64,000 nucleotides of DNA. Source: Sipunculus nudus. Its lineage: Eukaryota; Annelida; Sipuncula; Golfingiida; Sipunculidae. Below are positions 48,901-59,649 of this stretch, piece after piece. Position numbers and translations under genes: made by a program. The notes under the pieces were generated by a model. That model was not told where the DNA came from and searched no databases. It saw nothing but the letters and a program-made list of their open reading frames with translations. How positions within the stretch are numbered: position 1 is the stretch's first letter; the number at the start of each line of letters is the position of its first letter. The stretch is taken from the NCBI GenBank assembly GCA_026874595.1, contig CM049309.1, positions 69,858,926 to 69,922,925 on the forward strand. Direction: 5' to 3'.

Positions 48901-50694
48901 GGTTGAAGAACAGACAGTGAGAGTTGGTGTATACATTGCCTCTCTGGTTGGAAAACATCCTCCTAGCATGGGTATTTTTGTTTCCACTTTTTGTGTGTGG
49001 TCAGCTTAGCGTACCAGCTTAATCCAGTGTGTATGGATTCTAACTTACGACCAGCCCTGCACCTACCATCATGCAGCATGGCCCCTGGCTGAAGCCCAGT
49101 GTGATGACAACGCCAAATTTGTATTGATTTTTGTGCCGGTGCGTCGTCTTTCTCATCCTCAAAATGAAAGCCAGTTGTATCTATAAAACACCATCTGAGA
49201 TAAAAATAGCAGGTTAAAAATACCGCCAGTCTTTTCAGGTTTGTTTTGCGAAGCCAGAAAAGTACCCAACCAGAATACTGAATGGGATTCTCTGTCCATG
49301 CCTCTCCAAAATGAGTTTTGTAAGAATCATATAAAATGTCCAGGGCCTGTGAAATGGTAACTGGAGACAGGAGAACTTGGCTTAAACAACTGGTTGTCAC
49401 ATGGAATTAGGTCTCTTCCTGTCATCAGATTTGTATATACTTACTATGTTCGAGGAAAAAAGGCATTTTGTCAGATTACAGAATACATATGATAATTAAG
49501 TGTTGAATTAATGCAAAGGAGGGGAGGATGACATGTGTGCAAAGATGAATTACTGGATATGAAAAAAAACATAGATAGATGTAATAGATTTAAGTTGTAA
49601 TAGCTTCATGATAGAATCTGATTAGGGGGACCCTGTGCCCATAAACCACATGGAATATGTACTGTTTCAAATATCATCAATAAATGAGATTTAAAGAAAC
49701 ATAAATAATACCAGAAATATCTTACCTTTAAGCGAAAAAATTCCTTTAAAAATACTCTAGGTAAGTTTAACTAAAGACCATACATACTGTGTGAGAACAT
49801 GCTAAATTGAGACTGAAATTTATTTTGAAAACTATGACACTTGGTGAATTGTGCTGAAATTAAGAGATACCATCCAAATAATATTTAGAACTGATAAATT
49901 GCACTTCAAAGACTCCCTTACACTGTAATATGTATATGTTTCAGTGATTTGAATTTGGACAGGTTTATAAACAATAAATTCACTTGGTCCTTTGGAAGAA
50001 TTTAGAATTTTGTGATTTTTCCCATTACATTACATACATGTGGACCCAGTAAACTTCATGTCAACACATGGTTGCTGGTATTAGGTCATAAGTAGTTTGC
50101 TCAGTTGCTGAACTTGAATTTGTTGTTTCAGCTGCAAATGTTGGGCTACGACATCACATGGGCTGCTTTCAACATAATAGAGGTCATGAGTTCCAACAAG
50201 TTCACATACAAGGTAAGATCAGTCTTTCCCCAGAAAAAGAACTTGCAGAGATGCTTGTTTCAAATAATGAAAGGAAATTAAACATTCCTTAATGACATGA
50301 TGGACCAGTGGTGTTAAATTTATCTATTTTTGATCATCTGATAATAGTACTTGTGTATTACCCACACTTGTATAGTCAATGTACATTTAGTTCCTGTTGG
50401 GTGGTGCTTCAATAGCTCCTTCATGAATAAGATATAATTTTTTTTAGGAATTTATAGGGAAATATATGAAATGACAACCCCCCACCTGTTAGTGAGGACA
50501 CCTTGAGAATGGGTTACCTATGTGTTAGCTTTCTTTTTCAGAGAGTAGGTTGCCTATGTGTTGGCTTTCTTTTTCAGAGAGTGGGTTTCCTATGTGTTGG
50601 CTTTCTTTTTCAGAGAGTGGGTTACCTTGCAGCCTCACAAAGTTTCAATGATACTACAGATGTGCTGATGCTGACCACTAATATGATCAGAAAG
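27891..50694 (+). CDS. AP3D1: AP-3 complex subunit delta, coding exons 1-4 (partial gene)
   Basis: Large subunit of the AP-3 adaptor, which sorts cargo from endosomes or trans-Golgi to lysosomes and lysosome-related organelles. The four exons encode 118 residues, the start of the adaptin N-terminal solenoid: MALKKVKGSLERVLDKNLQD, then IDEIKQELRQDNIAVKANAV, LQMLGYDITWAAFNIIEVMS and RVGYLAASQSFNDTTDVLML. Alignment with human AP3D1 is gapless here. Introns are 14.3 kb, 7.8 kb and 0.4 kb; intron 4 exceeds 13 kb and runs off the right edge. Exon 5 (expected to start DLSSPSQYDTGVALTGL-like) was not found. All junctions are phase 0. Upstream tandem acceptors at exon 4 could add 12 or 24 residues. 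Confidence 0.92.
27987..35349 (+). other. AP3D1: AP3D1 intron 1, first part
   Basis: AT-rich intron. No exon of another gene, RNA gene or clear repeat copy was recognised in this 7-kb stretch. The open frames of 60-120 codons here match nothing known to me. A 16-C run lies at 35224-35239. Confidence 0.55.
35350..37390 (+). mobile_element. Family A element, complete, with internal satellite
   Basis: The 5' hairpin has arms GTATCCCCAGAC and GTCGGGGGATAC around AAA (35351-35377). The 3' end has the inverted copy GTCTGGGGATAC (37347-37358), a hairpin GGCACC-TGC-GGTGCC (37362-37376), then AAGAAATGTCTAGT. The element sits between two T's. The body holds GGTGGCGCCACC (35683-35694), TGACCTTGACCTT motifs, a nine-unit array (36020-37200) and a 10-G run just before the 3' inverted copy. 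No protein is encoded. Fits a non-autonomous Helentron-type element. Confidence 0.75.
36020..37200. repeat. 143-146-bp array with AGGTCA triplets, higher-order
   Basis: AGGTCAAAGGTCAAGGTCA or a one-base variant starts at 36020, 36163, 36309, 36452, 36597, 36740, 36886, 37032 and 37178. Spacings are 143, 146, 143, 145, 143, 146, 146, 146. The first six units alternate between a TCATGAGGTC form and a TCACAAGGTC form, giving an approximately 289-bp dimer; the last three are all the first form. Minus-strand open frames across it (about 60 codons each, similar to one another) are a by-product of the repeat. Confidence 0.9.
37391..42257 (+). other. AP3D1: AP3D1 intron 1, last part
   Basis: No gene recognised. 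Holds a single degenerate copy of the 145-bp unit (about 38366-38512) and a 16-C run (40107-40122) followed by poly-A. Confidence 0.55.
38366..38512 (+). repeat. Solo copy of the 145-bp unit
   Basis: CTATTCATACAGCTTTTCTG, GATTTCTGGCTTACTCTAGG, GAACTGTAGGTAATTACTG, TATAATGCCTCTGATGG and TTGTTTATCTACAC follow the order found in the array at 198-780, with small deletions. Confidence 0.75.
42258..42353 (+). CDS. AP3D1: AP3D1 exon 2
   Basis: Thirty-two residues: AKYIAECIDEIKQELRQDNI then AVKANAVNKLNY, the first adaptin helices. Acceptor CTTTTAG at 42257, donor GTGAGT at 42354. Confidence 0.95.
43170..43540. mobile_element. Foldback/MITE-like inverted repeat
   Basis: The left arm reads TATATGTCAAGGGAAGAATG then AGAATCTGGGAAGATCCAGA. 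The right arm, read on the other strand, is TATATGTCGATGGAAGAATA then AGAATCTGGGCAGATCCAGA. Arms continue inward for about 80-90 bp (TCTTCC..., then GAGAATTCTCAT-like). No protein lies between. The ends in TATA hint at a TA target. Family unknown. Confidence 0.7.
48335..48532 (-). pseudogene. Possible decayed RecQ-like helicase fragment
   Basis: The minus-strand frame reads WGITDLRQVSIQTVLKADDC followed by IVCFPMGVKKV. This resembles the RecQ start FG-x-x-LR-x-x-Q-x-x-AI-x-x-VL-x-G-x-D followed by a Walker A of the PTGxGKS type. Here Walker A reads PMGVKKV, so the invariant Gly is lost and Ser/Thr is replaced by Val. No later helicase motif was recognised. RecQ-like genes are often amplified with transposons in molluscs, so this may be an old repeat copy. 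The similarity is judged by eye. Confidence 0.35.
48963..49400 (-). other. Unidentified 145-codon open frame, may be non-coding
   Basis: The minus-strand frame includes QALDILYDSYKTHFGEAW and TTGFHFEDEKDDAPAQKS. It is less AT-rich than its surroundings and lies upstream, on the same strand, of the helicase-like fragment at 48335-48532, so the two could be parts of one decayed element. I recognise no domain. Confidence 0.25.
50132..50212 (+). CDS. AP3D1: AP3D1 exon 3
   Basis: Twenty-seven residues: LQMLGYDITWAAFNIIEVMS then SNKFTYK. Acceptor TTTCAG at 50131, donor GTAAGA at 50213. Confidence 0.95.
50506..50613 (+). repeat. AP3D1: 36-bp tandem repeat carrying splice acceptors, three units
   Basis: Units at 50506-50541, 50542-50577 and 50578-50613 each read AGAGTGGGTT(A/T)CCTATGTG then TTGGCTTTCTTTTTCAG with few changes. 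The first 14 bases copy the start of exon 4 (AGAGTGGGTTACCT) and the rest ends in a polypyrimidine tract plus AG. The repeat thus copies the exon/intron border itself. The period is divisible by three and has no stop, so upstream acceptor use would add RVGFLCVGFLFQ-like 12-residue blocks in frame. Confidence 0.9.
50614..50694 (+). CDS. AP3D1: AP3D1 exon 4
   Basis: Twenty-seven residues: RVGYLAASQSFNDTTDVLML then TTNMIRK. Human has RIGYLAASQSFHEGTDVIML. The acceptor CTTTTTCAG at 50613 is the last of three nearly identical acceptors 36 bp apart (50541, 50577, 50613). Only this one yields the conserved length. Donor GTAAGA at 50695. Confidence 0.93.
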
Positions 50695-53600
50695 GTAAGA
50701 ATGATTGATTCAATTCATTTAATTTTTATCACTAACATTGTGGTAACAGGTCTTAATGTTAAGCAGGAGAAGCATAGCTTTATATTTAGTTGTAAATATT
50801 AGAAGCCCTCAGTCCAGACAGCTATAGTTCCAGATTAAACACAGGCTTTGAAATAATCTTTTCAGCATCTTGTCCCAGGATCATCCCAAAATACTGAATA
50901 AACCATCCCAGATGGGTCAAACACTGTCACAAGAAACATACACAAGAGCAAGAAAAATATGTGCTTTTTAGTTGAATATATCTGTGAGCCCCTGCACAGC
51001 TCAGGACAACCCAAGGAGTAAATGTTATTGCTTAAATAATCACTACGTTTTTCCTAAATGCATAATTAAGTTCAAGATGCCACATGTGATGATTTCCATC
51101 TGAAATGTCTTTGTCACTGGGACTGCATAATACTATTTATTTCAAGAATAAAATAACTCTTCAGTTTTTAACTCAATTGGCTTTAAGTCAGCTGATCTAT
51201 AGAGATGGTCCTTTGTTGGTTGGCTGTCTGTCCGTCTGTCTGTCCATCTATTAAACTGCCATATTTTGAAACCCTTTGACAAACAAAGCCAAAATTCCAC
51301 ATACAGTTAGATGCCTTTAAGTACTACCAAACCGAAAACTCGGACATTGTGACTTCATTCAAGAAATTAAGGGAAAACCTTCTTTTTAGAATTTTTTTTA
51401 GTAAGAATCTCGTGTTACTCTTCAATATTGGTAAGTATATAGAAAGTTGTACTGTTTGCACATTGTACTAGAATAATGGATCCTCCCAATGACAGAGACA
51501 GTCATGACCTGGGATTTGGCCTATAACACAGAGGTTTCCATATCAGAGAGGTTCTAGCCTTCGGTCTCTTTTCTACTTAACCCTTTAAAAAATGAAGAAC
51601 GAGAGGTTCCTAAAACCAGAGATTTTTCTGTAGATACACTGTTATAACACACACAGTGTCACTCAAAAGTGGTACCCGGAAGGTCATAATTGTGCTAATT
51701 ACCCAGCTGACCAGATCATTATCTGTGTGATGACTTCATACAGGAGACAGGTGCACCCAGCGGAGATCAAGTGTATAGACATTATATATCAATTAATGGG
51801 CCCTCATATTATTGGTATCTGCTGGTAGTTAGGTTTGTGTATGGAGTTCTGATGTGGCAGCCTGCATACAGATTTTTCATTACCTATGCTTGAAATAAAG
51901 TAATAGGGAACATGTATTGTTTACCTGTGTTTTTACATAAACTTTCCTATCTCTGTCCTGACCTGTAGGAAACAAGTACTTTTCCTATTTATCATTTTGT
52001 GTATTTCTCCTTTGTTTACTTGTGTTTTTACAAGTATAAACTTTCCTGTTTATGCCCTGACCTGTAGGAAACAAATACTTTTCCTGTTTATCATTTTGTG
52101 TATTTTTTCTCTGTTAAGCAGCAGTTAGATTTATAAACTTATTCAGCAACTTGCTTTATTAACTGGGATTATTACACTTAATTAATTTCTAGGTACTTCA
52201 TATGTGTGCCTTCCAAACATTAAAGTATGAATGAAAGAATGCATCAACCATATCTACACACGTCCACCACTCAACCACACTTGATTCATGACTCCACTAT
52301 ACAGAGTTCCAACTTGTCCCTAGAAAGGCCTCAAACTATTTTGTCTTTCTGTTTTCAAGGCCTTCAGGTGCCTGTTAAGGTTTTCAAAAGTACTGAAAAA
52401 TTTTGATACATAGATACTTCATATTCCTCAGGACAGTCTTATTATTATAATAGCAGTGGTAGATTCAAAGGTCCAATAAAAGATCATTAATATGAGATCT
52501 AATATGAATTATTTTACATAACATGTAAGGTTTTATAGTTATTGTATCTCTTGTAGAAAATCCTTTTTTTTTTAGCAAACCTGTCAAATCATCTGAAATT
52601 AATGTATTGTATAATTGTATAATAAAAAATATGTATGTGCACCACTTATAGGTTATGGAACAGATAATCAATTGATATAAATAATTAGTTTTTGTGACTT
52701 GAAACAGTTCATGAAAGAGCTCATGTAGAGCTTAAAAATCCTTACATTGTGCATAAAAGTATCGAGCCATTAGGAAAACAGAATTATAGCATACTCAGCA
52801 GATGATTAAATATCAAGAGATACATCTTAATTAGATTTGTGAGGCCTCAGATATTGCATTCTGCATCATCTCATGTTGAGGCAACATTCTGACACAATGA
52901 TTATATCTTTAACTGACAAAGTGATTATTCCTTATACTGACACAATGAATAAGTCTTTGCCAGGAGTCTTGAGCCTGTGAGCACTGTGGATGCCGGCCTT
53001 ACTAATTAATGAAGCCAGCCAGTCACACAGGGCTGTATTGTCATTTACTGTATTTTATTTATGAAAGCCCTGAGGCCAGAGTCTTCGTTTAGCATGCTGA
53101 TAAATAAACTCTAAGGCAAAACTTTCCCTCAGGTGGGCATGGCATATTTACAAGGAAATAATGATAAGAAAAATAAATGATAAATTTCATGATACCCTAA
53201 ATCCAAGAATCCTTGCTTGATGTTGTCAAGCTTTTAAATGTCATGCCTGCTTCATCTCAGACCATAATTGCTAATAACAGCCTAAACTCTTTATCTTTTT
53301 AATGGCCTTATGGCTTTGATTAAATAACCAGCTAGCTAGGGCCAGACTTTTTTAATTTTTCGGTTTACAAACCCGCCGACCTCCGACATCCTCATTTCAG
53401 AAAAAAAATAAAATTGGCATTTTGACTTTTTTTTCCTTTTATATTGCGTCACCGAATCCAACACGGTTGTTGACAAATGAAATGTTCAGTGACCGTGTGT
53501 ATTAGATCACCTCAAACGTTAGAACTCTTATGATTGGCTAATAAGGTCACTTTCGTAATGACAGAGGGAGGGTTTAAGCCAATCACAATAGGGTATCCTT

Positions 53601-54621
53601 GGGCCATAAATGCAATTGATTGGCCATCAAGTAGTCAAAAGGTTCAGCAGGGAAATTGAGAATTCTTGGAGAGTTTTCAAAGTTCGTTTCTGCACTACAG
53701 TACATTTTTAAACCAGCGTTTCTGTCAATGTCATATTTACCTCGTTAAACATATTTGTTTTAGATAGATGTGAATTAGAAAAGAAAATTAGTTTGGTTGC
53801 ATAGCGGCTTTACCAGCTTTCCACTGTTAATAACTTGCTGGATAAACAAACAAATTTAATTCTTAAGACTAATCATTGCACTCAAAGTCAGACACTATTT
53901 ATTACTGCAAATTGGCTAAGTTTCGCAAGTTTACTCTTTAAAAATTATAACTTGTCAAAACTAAAAAACGTAGTCTTGTGACGCTTAAAAGAAAATTACT
54001 GAACAGATGAAATTATATACTGCATCAGGTCGTCATGTTTTCTTTGAAGACTCCAGGAATTCTCAGGGTTTCTGCAGGATTTCCGACTATCTGTAGTCTT
54101 AGTGGCGCGGGTTTAAGTGAAGCGTAGGTTTTGCGGGTATTTTTAAAGTCAAAACAAAAGCAAGCTAAAATGAAAGCCATTTAAAATGCAGAAACTTTGA
54201 AAGGGTTCATGGAGCGAGTATAGAATCCTGTCTACATGGACGAGGTTATAATATGGGTGTATACGGACGGAGGTAATGATGTTTAGGATACATGAAATGG
54301 AGAAGTAAGAGGCATGTCGATGTCATATCATCAGGCATGTCATGGCTTATGTTCTATATATTACTTCTAATATGAGACGGTCCAGTCAGTTTAGACCCAT
54401 CTTGGAAATGAAGACTGGATTGTATACTCGGTCCGGATTCATTTAATAGTTCCAAATGGATGTGATGGAAGCTTTGATGTATATAGATGCCGAAAAGCAA
54501 TACCGGACTGACAGTGACCAAGTGACGCCTGACGGCATATTTAACTGAGTACTGAGTACTTGCTCGGTCGTGGTAAGAAATGCAGATCTTTATTAATAAA
54601 TAAAGATTATAAATACTTTTA
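50695..54621 (+). other. AP3D1: AP3D1 intron 4, first part
   Basis: No exon recognised. A degenerate family C 5' segment starts near 51171 (AACTCAATTGGCTTTAAGTC, then AGCTGATCTATAG and GGCTGTCTGTCCGTCTGTC) and fades by about 51440. A short direct duplication lies at 51905-52110 (CCTGACCTGTAGGAAACAA occurs twice). Confidence 0.5.
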
Positions 54622-55655
54622 AGCCCTCAGCCCTTAGGCTGATGGGCTATTGTCGTCACCCAAGCTGTCCGTTCGTCCGTCCGTCCGGCGTCCGTTAACT
54701 TTTACCTTGTGAGCGGGATATCTTGAAAAGGATTCACCGTCAGAATTTTATTTCCTCAGTAAAGATGTATATCGACAAAATCTCGGTCAAGTTCGAAGAT
54801 GGGTGACCTTGACCTATTTTTCTACATTTTAGAGCTGATTATAGAAAAACACTTAGATGCTTATTACTCAGGAACCATTTGGTGGATTTTCACAAAACTT
54901 ACTATGATTATTTGGACTGATAGTCTATACCTGCTATACAAGTTTGGTGGCGCCACCTACAATTTCTGATTTTTAATGAATTTTTATCGGATTTTTCAAC
55001 TTTGGGCTTGTGTGCGGGATATCTTGAAAAGGATTCACCGTAAGAATTTTATTTTTTCGGTGAAGATGTATATTGACAATCTCGGTCAAGTTCGAAGATG
55101 TGTGACCTTGACCTATTTTTCTACGTTTTAGAGCTGATTATAGAAAAAACATTTAGAAGCTTATTTCTCAGGAACCATTGGATGGATTTTCACAATACTT
55201 TCTATGATCATAGGGACTGATGGTCTGTAACTGCTGCACAAGTTTGGGGGCACCACCTGCAATTTCTGATTTTTTATTGAATTTTTCTTGGATTTTTTCA
55301 ACTTTGGCCTTGTGAGCGGGATATCTCTAAAAGGATTCACAATAGGAATTTTATTTCTTTGGTGAAGATGTATATCGACAAAAATCTCGTTCATGTTTGA
55401 AGATGGGTGACCTTGACCTACTTTTCAAGGTAACAGAGCTTATAATAGAATAAAACTTAGAAGCTTATTTTTCAGGAAGCATTTGGTGGATTGTTATGAA
55501 TCATGGTACATACCTCTCCATTTTAAATTTATAACTGAGACATGTACAGATATACATCCATGTGAGAACAGATATTTAGTACTTGTTACTGTTACCACCT
55601 CTAAACACTGTTCTTTTGGCTGAGGGCTTTTGTCAGCTTTTGCTGATATTCTAGT
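54622..55655 (+). mobile_element. Family B element, complete
   Basis: The 5' hairpin has arms AGCCCTCAGCC and GGCTGATGGGCT around CTTA (54622 on), then GTCCGTTCGTCCGTCCGTCC. The 3' end has the exact inverted copy GGCTGAGGGCT (55618-55628), a hairpin TCAGC-TTTT-GCTGA (55633-55646) and TATTCTAGT. The body has tandem related blocks, each with a CTTGTGAGCGGGATATCT-like start, GGTGACCTTGACCTA and a CACAAGTTTGGTGGCGCC-like segment (perfect palindrome at 54946-54957). Non-coding; found in AP3D1 intron 4. Confidence 0.75.
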
Positions 55656-56895
55656 TAAACCTTTAAAATAGTTGAATTATTCAATGTGATCTCCAAAGGA
55701 AACCTCACTTTATTAGCAGTTGTTGTATATTCAAAGGACTATCAAACATGCGCAACACAAAAAAGGAAAGGTCATGGTCATGAATCAAACCACTCCGAGT
55801 TCCATGTTGTTGACATTTGAATTTTTGATAAACAATAGGTGAATAACTGCAAGTTGCATATTGTCATTGTTATTGTCATTCATGACTGAAAAATAAAAAC
55901 TGCAGTCTATCATGCTAGCAGTGAATATTTAGTTTTCTCCTTGTATATATGACAAAAATATATTATTTTGTATTTTTATAAGTATTTGACTGGTCTTTAA
56001 TTTGTCAAACTATAAAATAGACAGTTCACTTAATTGGCAGGGACAGTGAATGAAGTTTTATTTCAGGTGTGTATGAAATCATTTATAAGTGTTACTGTTT
56101 AAACTTTTATTTGTCATTATTTTACCTTCAATGACATTTGAATGGCATTAACAAGGCACACGCATGATTCATGTGGAAAACTCAAGAGGATGATAATATT
56201 TTAACTTTTATATATTATTTTATATATTTTATATAGGTTTATATAGTGCCATTTAAAAAATGAATTTTATAACCCAACTGTACAATACAGGATTCATGAA
56301 CACCAGTATCCAGGTTTGTTCCATTTTTTTTTTTTTCCTACCTCCTACCTATCACTTTTGTCAAACATGTTCGTAAACTAAAGAATTAAAAAAGTCTGGC
56401 CTAGTAGTGTTTATTTTCTAAGTAATATGCTGAAGAGGGCCCCAAATTCAAATGAATACAAAACTGATATTATCCCCTGGAAGAATGTAGACCCAAAGCC
56501 ATCACTAAACACAGCAAAAAATTTAAACTGTGACCCTCAGGGAACTTGTGTATAGTGGATTGTGTAACCTTTAATAGAAATTGGTGACCTTTAACATTTG
56601 ATATTAAGTAAAATAAATAATATTACCACATGACCTGCAGTTATACTGTAAAAATGAAACTGTAATTTGCCTCAACGACATAGTCACTCAGTTTCTCTTA
56701 TTTGATAATTTTTGTATTCAACCAATCTGATTTTTTACCAACTTGCCCATAAGTAAAAAAGAAAATTCAGTGGCTTGGTTGTCCAGGACCAGTGTTTGAG
56801 ATGAGGCTGGAGTCTCATCAGTATATATACCTTTGTTAGGGATCATGGGATGGGATATCATGTACAACCTGAGGATCACTTTTGTAATGTGTAGT
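55656..56895 (+). other. AP3D1: AP3D1 intron 4, between family B and family A
   Basis: AT-rich, no recognised feature. Confidence 0.6.
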
Positions 56896-59416
56896 TGTAT
56901 CCCCAGAAAAAGTCGGGGGATACTATGTTTTCATACCGGTCCCGCCGCCGCGGCCACCGCCGCCGCCGCATATAAATCTTGTTGGCGCGATAACTCAAAA
57001 CATATTTCACGGATCTTTACCAAACTTGGTATATGTATAGATATGGGTGAGAGGACGACGCCTATTAAAATGAGATCATAACCTTGACTAGGAGAGTGTC
57101 CTTGACCTTGAATGGGTCCAATTTTGGGGAAAATCACACAAATTCTTAAATATCTCAAGAAATCTCGCATGGATTGGTCCCAAAATCAAGTTGATGGAAG
57201 ATCATGGATAGGGTTGTCATGTTCCAGAAACTGGTGACGCCACCTATTATTCTTTACTTGTTTTTGTGCCGTTTAATACCCCCAAAATTGCTACTTGACA
57301 GTACTGTGAGCATTATAAATCAAAAACTAATGGACAGATTTCTTTTAAATTATGCATATACATAGACATGGGTTATGGGATGATGTATATATAAATTGGG
57401 GTCATGACCTTTCCTATTAGAGTGGCCTTGACCTTGAATATTGCCATATATGGTGAAAATTACACAAAATTATTAATATCTCAATAAGGGATGCATTGAT
57501 TAGTCCAAAAATCAACTTGATTGAAGATCTTGGATAGTATTGTCATGTACCGGAAACAGGTGGCGCCACCTGTTATTCTTTTACTTGTTTTCGTGCTGTT
57601 TAATACCCCATCATTGCCACTTAACAGTACTGTGATTATTATAAGTCAAAAACTAATGGACAGATTTCTTTCATATTAGGCATATACATAGACATGGGTT
57701 ATGGGATGATGTTTATTGTATCGCCAGACATAGTCTGGAGATACTATGGTTTAGTCACGGTTGCGCCGCAGCCGCCACCGCAGATAATTCTTTTGGACAC
57801 AATAACTCAAAAAATATTTCAAGGATCTTTTTCAAACTTGACACATTTATAGATATAGGTGAGAGGACGAAGCCTATTTAAAATAAGGTCATGACCTCAA
57901 CTAGGAGAGTGACCTTGACCTTGAATAGATCCATTTTTGGGGAAAATCACACAAATTCTTAAATATCTCAAGAAATCTTTCATGGATTTATCCAAAAATC
58001 AAGTTGGACAAAGATCTTGGATAGTGATGTCATGTACCGGAAACTGGTGGTGCCACCTAGTATCCTTTTCTTGTTTTTGTGCCGTTTAATACCCCCATCA
58101 TTGCCACTTGACAGTACTTTTAGCATCACAAGTCAAAAACTGATTGACAGATTTCTTTAATATTATGCATGTACATAGGTATGGGTTATGGGATGATGTA
58201 TATTAAAATTGGGGTCATGACCTTTCCTTTGAGAGTGGCTTTGACCTTGAATATTACCATATATGGTGAAAATCACATAAAATCATGAATATCTTAAAAA
58301 GGGATGCATGGATTGGTCCAAAAATCAAGTTGACGGAAGATCATGGATAGTTTTGTCTTTTGCAGAAGATAGGTGGCGCCACCTGTTGTCCTTTTCTTGT
58401 TTTTTGCGCCTTTGAATACCCCATCATTGCCACTTGACAGTATATACTGTGAGCATTATAAGTCAAACAGTAATGGACAGATTTCTTTCATGTTATGCAT
58501 GTATATAGAAATGGTTTATGGAATGAGGTATATTTAATTTTAAATTTAATTTTAAAATTTAATTTAATTTAAATTATTTTTTTTTAAATTTAATTTTTTT
58601 TTCAAATGTTGGATATTTTGGAATGCAGTTTATTGATTTGGGGTCATGACCATGACGATGAGAGTGACCTTGACCTTGAATATTCCCATATTTGGTGAAA
58701 AACATAAAATCATGAATATCTTAAAAAGGGCCACTTGACAGCACTGTGAGCATTATAAGTCAAAAACCCTTTGGTCAATTGTCCTTCCCAATCCAAAATA
58801 TTCCTATATTTTGTACAAATGTTTCTCACATTCATTGCTAAAATACAAATACATCACATTATATCAACAAAATACCACAAAACCTCATTTGTCTGGCGAT
58901 ACTATGGCACCAGCGGTGCCAAGAAATGTCTAGTTTAAATTGGGGTCATGACCTTGCCTATGAGAGTGGCCTTGACTTTGAATATTGCCATATATGGTGA
59001 AAATCACACAAAATCATTAATATCTCAATAAGGGATGCATTGATTGGTCCAAAAATCAACTCGACCTAAGATCTTGGATAGTGTTGTCATGTACCGGAAA
59101 CTGATAGCGCCACCTGTTATTCTTTTACTTGTTTTCGTGCCGTTTAATACCCATCATTGCCACTTAACAGTACAGTGAGCATTATAATTCAAAAACTAAT
59201 GGACAGATTTCTTTCATATCATGCATATACATAGACATGGGTTAGGGGATGATGTATATTGAAATTGGGGTCATGACCTTTTCTATGAGAGTGACTTTTC
59301 TATGAGTGTGGTCTGATATTAATTGTTGCTGAAGATGGGGGGCCTATTCTTAAAGGGGGGGGGGGATTAATTGTCTGGGGATACTATGGCACCTGCGGTG
59401 CCAAGAAATACCTAGT
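56896..59416 (+). mobile_element. Family A element interrupted by a second family A element
   Basis: Starts TGTATCCCCAGAAAAAGTCG and ends TCTGGGGATACTATGGCACC, TGCGGTGCC, AAGAAATACCTAGT, between two T's. Excluding the insertion (57717-58934) it is 1303 bp. The body has TGACCTTGACCTT-type motifs; an 11-G run (59355-59365) stands just before the 3' inverted copy, as in the copy at 35350-37390. Confidence 0.75.
57717..58934 (+). mobile_element. Nested family A element
   Basis: Begins TGTATCGCCAGAC with a second arm GTCTGGAGATAC, and ends with GTCTGGCGATAC (58891-58902), the hairpin GGCACC-AGC-GGTGCC (58906-58920) and AAGAAATGTCTAGT. Removing it joins GGGATGATGTTTATT to TAAATTGGGGTCATG, matching the uninterrupted GATGATGTTTATTTAAGTTG at about 35831. 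Perfect GGTGGCGCCACC at 58372-58383; the one at 57559-57570 belongs to the outer element. Confidence 0.8.
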
Positions 59417-59649
59417 TTTTCATTGGCTCCTATATCTAGTGAGATAGCTGGCATAGTACATTATTTTTTTAAAAAAATTGGTCACAAATCTTTGTGTCTT
59501 GTTGTATGTGTTCATTTTAAATCTTTTTATTAGTCAACTTATTGTGCCTCAGACTTGCCACTTTTATTAGTCTACTGCTGACAATGACATCAGAGTTATT
59601 GGTAGTTACCTTCTGTATTATTGTGGCAGGCAGGTTTGCTCTGTTGCAT

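Larger units (their letters stand above)
42354..50131 (+). other. AP3D1: AP3D1 intron 2
   Basis: Holds a foldback element (43170-43540), a near-perfect ERE-like GGGTCACAGTGACCT (45848-45862), a possible helicase remnant (48335-48532) and a GC-richer open frame on the minus strand (48963-49400, 145 codons) that I cannot identify. A 135-codon plus-strand frame at 46148-46555 also matches nothing. Confidence 0.5.
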
